Source of the DNA: CAYWKU01 sp964459325
GTDB taxonomy: Bacteria > RBG-13-61-14 > CAYWKU01
Direction: 5' to 3'
Length of the DNA: 53,720 nt
NCBI GenBank assembly: GCA_964459325.1
Contig: CAYWKU010000022.1
Span: forward strand, 1 to 53,720
The notes under the pieces: model-generated
Database searches by the model: none
What the model was told of the DNA's origin: nothing
Seen by the model: only the letters and a program-made list of their open reading frames with translations
Shown here: positions 33,659-41,422 of the stretch, piece after piece
Numbering within the stretch: position 1 is the first letter of the stretch
Layout: every line of letters begins with the position of its first letter
Position numbers and translations under genes: made by a program

Positions 33659-34456
33659 CTATTTGAAGTCGGGCTTTCTTTTTTCCTTCTGAGCCTTGAC
33701 GCCCTCCTTCGCATCATCGCTGACGAACACCGGTCCGCCGAGGCGGGTTTCTGTCTCGAAGGCTTCTTCGAGCGATTTTCCCTGTATCTGCCGCGAGCAC
33801 CTCACCATGGCCCGCACGCTTTCGGGCCCGTTTCCGGCTATGGTTTCGGCCAGCGACATGGCTTCGTTCATCAGCTTTTCCCGGGGCACCAGCCTGTTCA
33901 AAAAACCCCATTCGTACAGTTTCGAGGCGGGAAAGTTCTCCCCCGTCAGCAATATTTCCATGGCCCGGGCGGAACCTACCTGAGCGGGCAAAAACACGTT
34001 GGACCCGCCGGTGGGCATGATGCCCAGCTTCGTCTCCCTCATCTGAAATACGGCGTCTTCGCTTGCCACCCTCAGTTCGCAGCCCATGGCCATCTCGAAC
34101 CCGCCGGTCAGGCAGTACCCGTGCACCGCCGCTATGACGGGCCTGTCCAGTTGCTTGGTCTTGAGCATGGCCTCGCTCACCGCCTGCCAGTTGGAAACCA
34201 GCCACTCCTCGTCGTCGGTCTGGGGTTTTCTCATTCCGGTCAGGACGGGGATAACGGTTTTCAAGTCCATGCCCGAGCAGAAGATGTCGTCAAGGGCGGA
34301 GTAAAATACCGCAACCCTGATTTGGTGGTCGTTTCCGCATTCCTGCCATGCTTCGTACAATTGCTTCAGGGTATCCGGCCCGAGGGCGTTTCTGGTTTCC
34401 GGTGTGTCTAATCCTACTTTGGCGATATGACCGTCCTTTTCAAAGATTATCCCCAT
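33659..34456 (-). CDS. Enoyl-CoA hydratase/isomerase family protein
   Basis: Crotonase-fold protein of about 265 residues acting on acyl-CoA thioesters. I choose the ATG at 34456, preceded by GGAGGAAAA; the longer reading from 34612 has no site and would run through hydrophobic, low-quality sequence. FCSGMDLK (oxyanion-hole strand), AAVHGYCLTGGFEMAMGCELRVAS and MRETKLGIMPTGGSNVFLPAQVGSARAMEILLTGENF are family motifs; the Glu-containing ETKLGIMP segment matches one catalytic Glu region, while the second glutamate is not clearly placed. Substrate unknown. Confidence 0.85.
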   Translation of the reverse strand: MGIIFEKDGHIAKVGLDTPETRNALGPDTLKQLYEAWQECGNDHQIRVAVFYSALDDIFCSGMDLKTVIPVLTGMRKPQTDDEEWLVSNWQAVSEAMLKTKQLDRPVIAAVHGYCLTGGFEMAMGCELRVASEDAVFQMRETKLGIMPTGGSNVFLPAQVGSARAMEILLTGENFPASKLYEWGFLNRLVPREKLMNEAMSLAETIAGNGPESVRAMVRCSRQIQGKSLEEAFETETRLGGPVFVSDDAKEGVKAQKEKRKPDFK

Positions 34457-34599
34457 CTTTTTCCTCCGTGGCTCAGGAATTAAGTTTGTAACGACTAAGT
34501 TTACGGCACTTCGGGCCGCCTTACAACAAGCTGATGAACCCATTTCCATAAAAAGCTCATCAAAAGACAATAAAAAGACTAAAAAAAGGAGCGGCAGCC

Positions 34600-34884
34600 A
34601 TGAATGTACCAAGAGAAATAGCGGAAAAGATGGGCCGGGAGGCGGGGCATATATCGAGCCATTCGGAATTTTCTTACGAAGATGCCCTGGGGGCGCTCAA
34701 GCGGTGTTTCAGGTACTACACCGACTGCGGTGAGGACGACGCCAACGAGGCGTGGGAAAAAGCCCGGGAGATGGTGGCGGAAGCGGTCTATACGGCTCAG
34801 AAATACGACTTCGACCTTACGGGAATGGTCAACCAGATAATTTTTTCGTTTTTTCACCGGGTTCAGCCGGGTTGTGGAATTTAA
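34600..34884 (+). CDS. Small acidic helical protein, unknown function
   Basis: A 94-residue ORF with a good AAGGAG site about 11 bases before the ATG. It is helical and acidic (EIAEKMGREAG, CGEDDANEAWEKAREMVAEAVYTAQKYDFD). I do not recognise it. It is divergent from the enoyl-CoA hydratase and separated from the dodecin gene by 233 bases. Codon use is like the neighbouring genes, so it is probably real. Confidence 0.55.
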   Translation: MNVPREIAEKMGREAGHISSHSEFSYEDALGALKRCFRYYTDCGEDDANEAWEKAREMVAEAVYTAQKYDFDLTGMVNQIIFSFFHRVQPGCGI

Positions 34885-35067
34885 GTGCCATTACCTTTAA
34901 TATCGGCTGCTTGGCCCCACCCTCTATAATAATTATTATGACTATCAGTATCTGGACATAACCGGATTAAATAATCATAATAAAGTTGAGACAGTTGCCG
35001 TTTATTGCGGATTTTTACGTACGGGTAATTATTCAGGGGAAACGGTATTTTAATACTCAAAGGGCGT

Positions 35068-35086
35068 AAAAGCCCCAACGGCTTTT
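35068..35086 (+). terminator. Hairpin AAAAGCC/GGCTTTT in the dodecin leader
   Basis: AAAAGCC (35068-35074) pairs with GGCTTTT (35080-35086) around a five-base loop, followed by an AT-rich tract. It may end transcription from the small upstream gene, or fold in the dodecin leader. The rest of 34885-35117 is AT-rich without a gene. Confidence 0.35.
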
Positions 35087-35117
35087 ATATCATTAAACTT
35101 TTTCAAAGGAGGCAGGC

Positions 35118-35333
35118 ATGGCTGACGGTAGTGTGTACAAGATTATCGAACTGGTGGGCACCAGCCCCAAGTCCTGGGAGGAAGCGGCCAAGAACGCGGT
35201 GGACAAAGCTTCCAAATCGCTCAAGGAGCTGCGGATTGCCGAGATTTCGGAGCTGGACATGAAAATCGAAGACGGCAAAATCGCGGCATACCGCGCGCGG
35301 GTAAAGGTATCTTTCAAGTATATGGGCGAATAA
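35118..35333 (+). CDS. Dodecin (flavin-binding protein)
   Basis: A 71-residue protein that matches dodecin from end to end: SVYKIIELVGTSPKSWEEAAKNAVDKASKSLKELRIAEISELDMKIEDGKIAAYRARVKVSFKY. Twelve copies assemble into a hollow shell storing flavins (riboflavin, FMN or FAD) or in some versions CoA. A clear AAGGAGG site precedes the ATG. It stands alone and ends with a terminator. Confidence 0.93.
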   Translation: MADGSVYKIIELVGTSPKSWEEAAKNAVDKASKSLKELRIAEISELDMKIEDGKIAAYRARVKVSFKYMGE

Positions 35334-35356
35334 AAACGCAAAAAGCCTACAATCAG

Positions 35357-35391
35357 AAGGGCTCGCTCCATTGCCGGGGGCGGGCCCTTTT
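35357..35391 (+). terminator. Intrinsic terminator after dodecin
   Basis: AAGGGCTCGC (35357-35366) and GCGGGCCCTTTT (35380-35391) form a stem with one G-U pair and a T run at the end, 25 bases after the dodecin stop. Confidence 0.75.
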
Positions 35392-35439
35392 CAATGTAAT
35401 CTCCGGGTAATCCCCGGGAAAGCTCGCACCCGAACTCTT

Positions 35440-35465
35440 TGCCACGGAATTTTCTTCCCGTGGCA
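35440..35465. terminator. Hairpin TGCCACGG/CCGTGGCA downstream of the RRM gene
   Basis: Perfect 8-bp inverted repeat with a ten-base loop between convergent dodecin and RRM genes. T-rich stretches on both sides are short (TTTCT and, on the other strand, AAAGAG), so termination from either side is only possible. Confidence 0.4.
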
Positions 35466-35515
35466 TTTCTGGCGTGGACCCGTTATTTCGGGGATTTAAT
35501 TAACGGGCGGGTATA

Positions 35516-35788
35516 TTACCAGGAACGCTTCTTGTTCGGGCGATCGGATTTAGGCCTCGCCTCGTTCACCCTCAATGCACGACCATCCAGCTCCTTGCCG
35601 TCCAACTCCTCGATGGCCTTCTTGCCTTCATCGGAGTTGGGCATTTCCACAAAACCGAAACCCCGGGAACGCCCCGTCTCCCGGTCCGTGATTACTTTCA
35701 CCGATTCCACCTCGCCGTACGGCTCGAAATGCGCACGGAGAGATTCCTCCGAGGAGGAATAATTGAGATTGCCCACGTAAATGTTCAT
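35516..35788 (-). CDS. RNA-binding protein with single RRM domain
   Basis: A 90-residue RNA-recognition-motif protein: RNP2 is NIYVGNLN (residues 2-9) and RNP1 is RGFGFVEM (near 42-49), followed by a basic, Arg/Lys-rich tail (RPKSDRPNKKRSW). The ATG at 35788 follows AGAGGGG; the longer reading is unnecessary. Such small glycine-free RRM proteins are widespread in cyanobacteria and deltaproteobacteria, and are often cold-induced. Its RNA targets are unknown. Confidence 0.9.
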   Translation of the reverse strand: MNIYVGNLNYSSSEESLRAHFEPYGEVESVKVITDRETGRSRGFGFVEMPNSDEGKKAIEELDGKELDGRALRVNEARPKSDRPNKKRSW

Positions 35789-35900
35789 CGTCCCCTCTTT
35801 TCTCCTTCTTCTTTCTGAAAAATTTCTGATAATCCACAAGCCGGAATAATCAGATGACGGTTAGGTTAACCTCTTTTTATTACATGTCAAGGGTTAAAGC

Positions 35901-36113
35901 CGTTTATATTATCCAAGATTCCCGCTTAATGATTCAAATATTCCCTGTAAGGGTAGCTCACCTTGACCGCAGGGTGGCTTGGGTCGAAAAAAGAGACCGG
36001 AGCCCGGCTATCACCTTTTCGGTGCCGAGCATGTCTTTCTGAAACCCCCGGATGCGGTCAAGGTGAGAAACAAGCCGGTACCATTATCGGGAAATCTTGG
36101 CGTTTATATTATC
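35901..36113. mobile_element. Family A element, copy A2, with 13-bp flanking duplication
   Basis: CGTTTATATTATC is found at both flanks (35901-35913 and 36101-36113), a 13-bp direct repeat that fits a target-site duplication. The element between them (35914-36100) begins CAAGATTCCCG and ends with the near-complement CGGGAAATCTTGG. Internally CTCACCTTGACCGCA (35957-35971) pairs perfectly with TGCGGTCAAGGTGAG (36053-36067). It shares ends and core with copy A1 at 2827-2990. No ORF. Confidence 0.85.
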
Positions 36114-36115
36114 TA

Positions 36116-36144
36116 TTGACATTACTTCTTAATTAATATATACT
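36116..36144 (+). promoter_or_regulatory. Near-consensus sigma70 promoter for the IPTL-type protein
   Basis: TTGACA (36116-36121), 17 bases, TATACT (36139-36144): five of six -10 bases and all six -35 bases match. It starts three bases after the family A duplication, so insertion may have brought or reshaped it. Transcription would begin near 36151, leaving a leader of about 185 bases. Confidence 0.75.
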
Positions 36145-36150
36145 GTATGT

Positions 36151-36335
36151 CATAAGGGAGCGTACACTTCCCCGAAGGTGAGGATAATCGATAGGAGCGT
36201 TTTTCGATTATGCGAGGAGAGAAAAAAACATCGGGGCTTTAATCGCGAAGCCATCAATTTTCCCTGCTCTACGGGCCCAACCGGCCCCTTCGGCTCAAGG
36301 TAGGCTACAAAGTCATCGGAAAAGGGGAGTAAAAA
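36151..36335 (+). promoter_or_regulatory. Structured 5' leader, possible undescribed regulatory RNA
   Basis: The leader holds a row of stems: CACTTC/AAGGTG, ATAATCGA/TCGATTAT (36181-36208 region), GGCTTT/GAAGCC with a loop of about six bases, and a GC-rich region with CCCTGC, GGGCCC and CCGGCC pairing, then AGGTAGGCTAC. CCGAAGG near 36173 can also pair with CCTTCGG near 36289. It resembles a riboswitch in size and base-pairing but I could not match it with confidence to a known class. A GGGGAG ribosome site precedes the ATG. Confidence 0.45.
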
Positions 36336-37625
36336 ATGAAGAGAATCAAGATATTAGTGGCAATATTGGCGACGGTTATCGCCTGGTGCTCCGTCGCGCA
36401 CGCGGACGTGATTCTGGTTCCTGATTTCAGAGTGGATCAAGGCTCCAGCGTAAAATCGGTCGGCGGTGTTGCATCATCATTGACATATAACTACTTTGTG
36501 GTGCTTTATCGTTCCGCCACCCCTAGTCCCTCCGAAGGGGATTGTTGGGCACGGCGATTCGACCTTAACGGTAATTCACTAGGAGATGCCTTCCGGGTGG
36601 ACTCCGCTCCCGAGAGCGCAACCACGGGTTGCACAGACGTGATAATCGACCCTGACGGCAATATGATTTTCAGTTTTAGTTACAATGGGGATATTTATAG
36701 TAGGAAATTTGACATCAACGAAAATCCTCTTACTCCTGATACATTTCTCTTGTCAGCCACAGGAGGCAACATAGCACTCATGCCGGATGGAGGATTTGTT
36801 TTAATCCACGAAACTGGTGGAATATTCGCAAGAATATATGACTCCAGTGGTTCACTGGTTAAGGAATTCCAAGCAGATCAAAGCGGAACTGACAATGGTC
36901 TACCTCGAGTTTCCACAAGCTCGACAGGTCAAATATGCATAGCATGGACATTCGGGAGTCCGGGAACGGCAATCTATGCGCGTTTATTCGATAGCTCCGG
37001 TAATCCACTGGGTAATGAATTTCGGGTGGATCAATCTACAAATGGTGTCGATTCCAGAACAATTGCCACTGCCCCGAATGGGAATTTTATAGTAGGCTGG
37101 GATGATTATCGAGAGGAAGGCGACTTTGGTATGTCTGATGTGTTCGCCAGAGCCTTTGATTCGACAGGAACTGCACTCGGAAACGACTTTAAGGTCAATT
37201 CTGAAACATCCGGAGAAAACGCCGGAATGCCGAGAATATCTTTCGCTCCTTCTGGAAGAGCACTCATGACATGGAATGATTCTCGTGGCACGGTCAACCA
37301 CTATGGCAGGCATCTTGATAGCAACGGCAATATTCTTGACGACGATTTTGAGTTACACAGCGGTGTCAATAGCGGTTATACGGACAACGCGCCCGCTGGA
37401 GTCAACTCGTTTATTTCCGTATGGGGTGATGAAAGAAGCGGCAACTATGAAGTTTGGGCAAACATTACAGGCCCCGGTGGAGTGGTACCTATGATATCTA
37501 CCCCGGTAATGATATTTCTTGTGCTTGTTTTCTTTTTACTTGTTATCCGATTCTCCAGAAAGCGGGCATGGTCACATCTCGTGCTTGTCTTTATTTTTAT
37601 ATTTTTGGCTCTATCAGGCTGTTGA
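36336..37625 (+). CDS. Exported beta-repeat protein with IPTL-CTERM-like sorting end
   Basis: A 429-residue protein with signal peptide (KILVAILATVIAWCSVAHA). The body carries at least four imperfect repeats of about 50-70 residues with the pattern RxFDSxGNxLGNxFxVxxxT (RRFDLNGNSLGDAFRVDS, RLFDSSGNPLGNEFRVDQ, RAFDSTGTALGNDFKVNS), likely a beta-propeller-like fold. Near the end VPMISTPVMIFLVLVFFLLVIRFSRKR has the Pro/Thr-hydrophobic-basic layout of IPTL/PEP-CTERM sorting signals. After that come 20 extra hydrophobic residues, and the stop TGA (37623-37625) lies inside the MITE at 37615, so the natural C-terminus was probably cut or extended. It is AT-richer than its neighbours. Surface location is an inference. 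Confidence 0.75.
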   Translation: MKRIKILVAILATVIAWCSVAHADVILVPDFRVDQGSSVKSVGGVASSLTYNYFVVLYRSATPSPSEGDCWARRFDLNGNSLGDAFRVDSAPESATTGCTDVIIDPDGNMIFSFSYNGDIYSRKFDINENPLTPDTFLLSATGGNIALMPDGGFVLIHETGGIFARIYDSSGSLVKEFQADQSGTDNGLPRVSTSSTGQICIAWTFGSPGTAIYARLFDSSGNPLGNEFRVDQSTNGVDSRTIATAPNGNFIVGWDDYREEGDFGMSDVFARAFDSTGTALGNDFKVNSETSGENAGMPRISFAPSGRALMTWNDSRGTVNHYGRHLDSNGNILDDDFELHSGVNSGYTDNAPAGVNSFISVWGDERSGNYEVWANITGPGGVVPMISTPVMIFLVLVFFLLVIRFSRKRAWSHLVLVFIFIFLALSGC

Positions 37626-37739
37626 AAAAGTCTGAAACGTAACGTCGCCATCCCTGGCGACACTCGCAAGTAGCTGATTTTATTAAGGCGGCTTTTGCCC
37701 GTAGGGGCGTTACGAAAAATAGCATTTTTCAACACCTTG
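37615..37739. mobile_element. Family B MITE, copy B2
   Basis: Left end CAGGCTGTTGAAAAA (37615-37629), right end TTTTTCAACACCTTG (37725-37739), with CTAT/CTAA flanks. The core (AACGTCGCCATCCCTGGCGACACTC... and AAGTAGCTGATTTTATTAAGG) is shared with B1, but this copy is shorter. Its left end supplies the stop codon of the upstream gene. Confidence 0.75.
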
Positions 37740-37768
37740 CTAAAGTTACCAACGGGATATTCGACATT

Positions 37769-39067
37769 TTATTGCACACACCTGAGCGATATGAAGCTTT
37801 TCCGGTTGCCTGTAATAACAACGTCCCTGGTGCGAGCGTTTCCTATGGGTCTTTCTTCCGCGGTGTAAAATTGTGCCCTTACCCGGTAATTTCCCGGCTC
37901 CAGTTTCGCGGAAGCGGCGCTCAAGTATCGGGGCAGGGTTTCCCACGAGCGGGTGTCCGCCGATTCGGTGGCGAAAAACACCAGCCTGAGCAGCATACCC
38001 AGCAACGGCTCCTGCTCCTCCACCGCGCGGGCCACCGCCTCCTTCCCCCCTACCCTCAATGTCTCGGCGGCTATCTGTTTGGCTATGCGCTTCTTGAGAG
38101 TCTTTTCGGCCAACGGATTAAGGTCGGTCAACACGAACGATTTCAAATCGGCACTGCGCTCGAAATCGAGCACCGCGTGATGAGCCCGGCTTCCGCTGGA
38201 TACGTAATCCGGTACCACGAACCTGTTGGCTTTGGGAGGTAAGATTATGTTTATCTCGCGCTTGACCGGCGACCGTCCGGCGCCCGCGAAGGCCACGAAG
38301 TTGAACCCTTTCGGCTCATCGGCGGTGTTGCCGCCCAGTTTGGAAATCTTGTCGGCCCATCTGCTTACATCCTCCCTTTTTCCCTCATTCCGGGCGATTC
38401 GATACAAGTGCCGGTATACCGGCAATGCGCCGGGGACCGATTTCACCACCCGCTTGTATTCGATGTAAGCATCGTCGTAATCGCCCACGAGTTCGTAGGC
38501 CAGTCCACACACATAGCGGGTAAACGGTTGCTTCTGAAGTTCCTCATCGAGCGAGTTCAGTATCTTCAGGGCCTTTTTAGCTTCCACGCGGGCGGCGGAA
38601 AAGTTGTCACTCATCATGAAATTCATGGCGAGATAAGTGTGCACGAGCACCCTTTCGAAATGCTCGGGCCGGTAGGTGGTGGTCATTTTGTTGACCGCCC
38701 CGCTGACGGCCTTTTCGCTGACGCTGATGGTCTCGGTGGCTTCTATCAGCTTCGCCGCTTCGAGGAGCGCGTCCGTGCCGGCGCCGTAATTGCCCGAAGC
38801 GTGCATGGCCGCTCCGTATTCCATGAGGGCCAGAATACGGTTTTTGCCCTTTTCATCCTTTATCCCGGAAAGGGTGGAGGCCGCATCGGAATAATTTCCC
38901 GCGTAAAACTGCTTTCTGCCCTTTATAATCTTACCGGACAGGCAACCGCCCACTAAAGCGACGATTATCAACAGGGAAACGGCCCACCCGGGGCAACCGG
39001 AAACCTTACCACCCGACAAACGGCTTGGCCTCTTCCCTGACAATTTCCTGCTCATCCGCCCAGACAA
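37769..39067 (-). CDS. TPR-repeat lipoprotein (COG3014-like)
   Basis: About 432 residues. The N-terminus has a hydrophobic signal and lipobox (IIVALVGGCLSG), then helical TPR-like repeats (GRKQFYAGNYSDAASTLSG, YGAAMHASGNYGAGTDALLEAAKLIE, LAYELVGDYDDAYIEYKRVVKSVPGA) and a C-terminal beta-rich domain (INIILPPKANRFVVPDYV, LEPGNYRVRAQFYT). This order matches the COG3014 family, whose genes are often next to LpoB-type genes. The start is unclear: TTG at 39067 or ATG at 39055, both inside the LpoB gene. The overlap with LpoB is about 50-62 bases, larger than usual. Probably an outer-membrane lipoprotein acting with LpoB on peptidoglycan synthesis. Confidence 0.75.
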   Translation of the reverse strand: MSGRMSRKLSGKRPSRLSGGKVSGCPGWAVSLLIIVALVGGCLSGKIIKGRKQFYAGNYSDAASTLSGIKDEKGKNRILALMEYGAAMHASGNYGAGTDALLEAAKLIEATETISVSEKAVSGAVNKMTTTYRPEHFERVLVHTYLAMNFMMSDNFSAARVEAKKALKILNSLDEELQKQPFTRYVCGLAYELVGDYDDAYIEYKRVVKSVPGALPVYRHLYRIARNEGKREDVSRWADKISKLGGNTADEPKGFNFVAFAGAGRSPVKREINIILPPKANRFVVPDYVSSGSRAHHAVLDFERSADLKSFVLTDLNPLAEKTLKKRIAKQIAAETLRVGGKEAVARAVEEQEPLLGMLLRLVFFATESADTRSWETLPRYLSAASAKLEPGNYRVRAQFYTAEERPIGNARTRDVVITGNRKSFISLRCVQ

Positions 39068-39617
39068 TGAGGTTCGTGTTTATATCGGTTATTTCCAGGG
39101 TAAGCCTGTAGTAGCGCAGCTCTTTCTTTTTAACCCGCACCTGCCTTGCCTCTTCGGCGGTTATGGAAACAAGCTGGCCGGACAGGATATAATCGGCGCC
39201 CACCTGCTGCCCCATTTTTATCCGGGTCCCGGGGGAAATGTAACCCTGCTCCTGGTACTCCATTTCCTTTATCAGCTTTTTGCGCTGCGCTTCGTTTATG
39301 AACCGGAATTTTCCGGATTTTATAAGGTGATTGCGTATTGCGTAAGCCAGCGCTTTCATGTCGATATGCTCGTCGGTGCGGTTTTCCAGGCCGGTGATGA
39401 GCATCACCGGCGGGTTCTGTTTGCGGCCGATATTGCTCTCGAGTATCCGGCTCGCCATCTCCTCCGAGAGCACCTGCAAGTCCGTGTAGCTGTATTCGGC
39501 TCCGTAGCGAACCTCATCGCCCGGCTTCATCTCCTTGACGGTGGCCCTGCATCCCGGGAGGATGAAAATCGCCGCGAACAAAGCCGTCAATAACCCCGCG
39601 ATTATTTTATTCCACAT
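39006..39617 (-). CDS. lpoB: Penicillin-binding-protein activator LpoB-like lipoprotein
   Basis: About 203 residues from ATG 39617 after AAGGAG. Signal peptide with lipobox (FAAIFILPGC), a short linker, then the LpoB fold: LSEEMASRILESNIGRKQNPPVMLITGLENRTDEHIDMKALAYAIRNHLIKSGKFRFIN, GYISPGTRIKMGQQVGADYILSGQLVSI and YRLTLEITDINTNLIVWADEQEI. In enterobacteria LpoB reaches from the outer membrane to activate PBP1b; here the partner may differ. Paired with the TPR lipoprotein, with overlapping reading frames. Confidence 0.85.
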   Translation of the reverse strand: MWNKIIAGLLTALFAAIFILPGCRATVKEMKPGDEVRYGAEYSYTDLQVLSEEMASRILESNIGRKQNPPVMLITGLENRTDEHIDMKALAYAIRNHLIKSGKFRFINEAQRKKLIKEMEYQEQGYISPGTRIKMGQQVGADYILSGQLVSITAEEARQVRVKKKELRYYRLTLEITDINTNLIVWADEQEIVREEAKPFVGW

Positions 39618-39766
39618 GGCCGTCTCCTTTTTCAATTCCGTTTTAAAGGTTTTTGTTCAAGAAAAACGATAACCGTTCGGCCCGATTAAATCAACGTGCA
39701 AAACATCCACATTCACGCTCAACAATTTCGTTTTCCTCGTCGGAACGGACGGGTACCCGTCACGAT

Positions 39767-40657
39767 TTATCCTGACGTGCGTTGCATGAATTCCACAATA
39801 TTTTCGGCTATTTCCTCGCCTTTGTCTTCCTGCAGGAAGTGCCCTCCCCCCTGTATGATGATTTCCGGCTGTTGCTTGGCAGTGGGGATAAGCTCGCGGA
39901 AGAAGCCATCCCCTCCTTTTGTGATGGGGTCGCCGTCGGAGAACATTACCAGTGCGGGCTTGTCCCACCCGGCCAGGTCGTCCCGGGCGGCTTTCATCTC
40001 GGGAGCGGCTTCGTCCTCCGGACTTACGGGAACCAGGAGAGGCCACATCTTCGCCCCGGCCTTGTGTTCCGGGCCGGGGAAGGGCGCCTCGTAGGCCGCC
40101 AGCACCTCCGGCGGCAACTCGCTCACCGTGCCCCCCTGCATTATCATGCCGATGGGCAAATCGTCGCTCGAGGCCACGAACTGCCTCCATTTCATAAAGG
40201 CCTCCGGCATCTCGCCCTCGCCGGAAGGAAGACCGGTGTTCATTATCACCAGCCGCGACATCCTCTCGGCCACCATGCCGGCTACTCTCAATCCGACCAG
40301 TCCTCCCCAGTCCTGAACCACCATGATTATGTTTTTCAGGTCAAGGGCTTCTATAAAGCCCACAAGTGAGTCGCGGTGCATGGCGTATGTGTAATCTTCC
40401 CGGCTTGTGAACTTTTCCGAGCGCCCGAAGCCGATGAAATCGGGCGCCACGACCCGGTATTTTTTCGATAGAACAGGAATCATCTTCCGGTAGAGGTAAC
40501 TCCAGGTGGGTTCGCCGTGCAGGCACAGTACGGCTTCGTTCCCCGAGCCCGCCTCGACATAGTGCATGCGCACCCCGCTGACCTCCGCGAACTTCGGCGG
40601 GTAGGGAAAATCGGCCATATCCCTGAAACGTTCTTCGGGAGTCTTTATAACTTTCAT
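39767..40657 (-). CDS. Haloalkane-dehalogenase-type alpha/beta hydrolase
   Basis: A 296-residue hydrolase matching subfamily I haloalkane dehalogenases (DhlA type). HGEPTWSYLYRKMIPVLS near residues 50-67 and VAPDFIGFGRSEKF are characteristic. The nucleophile is the Asp in VVQDWGGLVGLR (near residue 125), with the adjacent Trp as a halide ligand; the acid is in FSDGDPIT and the base His in QGGGHFLQED. The cap lies between about residues 160-215. It would cleave carbon-halogen bonds, releasing halide, but closely related non-dehalogenating hydrolases exist, so activity is predicted only. I use the ATG 40657 over 40693 because the longer start is poorly spaced. It lies 20 bases after the proline-rich gene. 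Confidence 0.8.
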   Translation of the reverse strand: MKVIKTPEERFRDMADFPYPPKFAEVSGVRMHYVEAGSGNEAVLCLHGEPTWSYLYRKMIPVLSKKYRVVAPDFIGFGRSEKFTSREDYTYAMHRDSLVGFIEALDLKNIIMVVQDWGGLVGLRVAGMVAERMSRLVIMNTGLPSGEGEMPEAFMKWRQFVASSDDLPIGMIMQGGTVSELPPEVLAAYEAPFPGPEHKAGAKMWPLLVPVSPEDEAAPEMKAARDDLAGWDKPALVMFSDGDPITKGGDGFFRELIPTAKQQPEIIIQGGGHFLQEDKGEEIAENIVEFMQRTSG

Positions 40658-40676
40658 GATGAGACACCCTTTGCTC

Positions 40677-41252
40677 TTACAGCTTATTTTCAAGCTTTTT
40701 CAACAAACCGGCAATAGTCTTGTTGAGTCCTTCCATTTCCTCGCGGATTCCTTTTATTTCCTTCAGCATGGCGTTGAAGATGGCTTTTTCATCATCGAGT
40801 GTCGGGGCGAGGTATTCATTTTTGAGCGCCTTGCGCTCGTGTATTATCTCGGCGCCCGCTACTTGCGGGTCAGCCTCGATGGCTATAGGCTCCCTTTTAA
40901 CTTTCTGTCCCTCCTCTTCCGCCGGTTCGACCTCTTCCACCGCTTCCGCCTCCTCCACGGCGTCATCCCATTCTTCCGCCACCGCTTCGGCATATACCTC
41001 CTCCTCGAAAGGGGAAGGTGAAGGGGGAGGTGGAGGAGTCTGGAAGTGCTGCCCCTGTCCTTCGGGCACTATTTCCGGGACTTGTGCCGGCTCCGGCTCC
41101 AGAAATACGCCCTGTTGCTCCTGCTCCGGTGAGGAAGGTTGAGCGCCGGGCGGAGGGGGAGGCGGCGTGGACGCCATGAAATCACCGCCGGGGGGCGGAG
41201 GAGGAGGGGGCGGTTTGTTCGGGTCGTCGAAATTATTGCTTTGGTCAGACAT
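40677..41252 (-). CDS. Proline-rich low-complexity protein with C-terminal coiled coil
   Basis: A 191-residue protein with three parts: polyproline stretches with PPPPPPPPGGDF, PPPPPPG and PPPPPSPSP near the N-terminus, an acidic Glu/Ala-rich middle (EEVYAEAVAEEWDDAVEEAEAVEEVEPAEEE), and a basic/helical end (KAIFNAMLKEIKGIREEMEGLNKTIAGLLKKLE) that suggests a coiled coil. No enzyme motif. It precedes the dehalogenase-like gene by 20 bases on the same strand. The function is unknown; polyproline stretches should slow ribosomes unless EF-P is present. Confidence 0.7.
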   Translation of the reverse strand: MSDQSNNFDDPNKPPPPPPPPGGDFMASTPPPPPPGAQPSSPEQEQQGVFLEPEPAQVPEIVPEGQGQHFQTPPPPPSPSPFEEEVYAEAVAEEWDDAVEEAEAVEEVEPAEEEGQKVKREPIAIEADPQVAGAEIIHERKALKNEYLAPTLDDEKAIFNAMLKEIKGIREEMEGLNKTIAGLLKKLENKL

Positions 41253-41422
41253 TTGGAATCTCCCGCTTTAATTTAGTCTAAATTGCCACAACTGCCTTTT
41301 TTTACAAATTATCAAAATTGTCCCAAAATATCAAGCATGAGTAGTTTCGAGCTTCTCTTAACAGAAAAATCCGTTTTGAAAGCACCATTTTTACGGAATC
41401 AAGCTCAACTGAAAAACTCAAA

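Noticed and set aside
36151..36335. c-di-GMP-I (GEMM) riboswitch
   Set aside because: GCGAAGCC and GGTAGGCTAC recall parts of the class, but the first GNRA stem and the usual CUAA receptor context are not recognisable.
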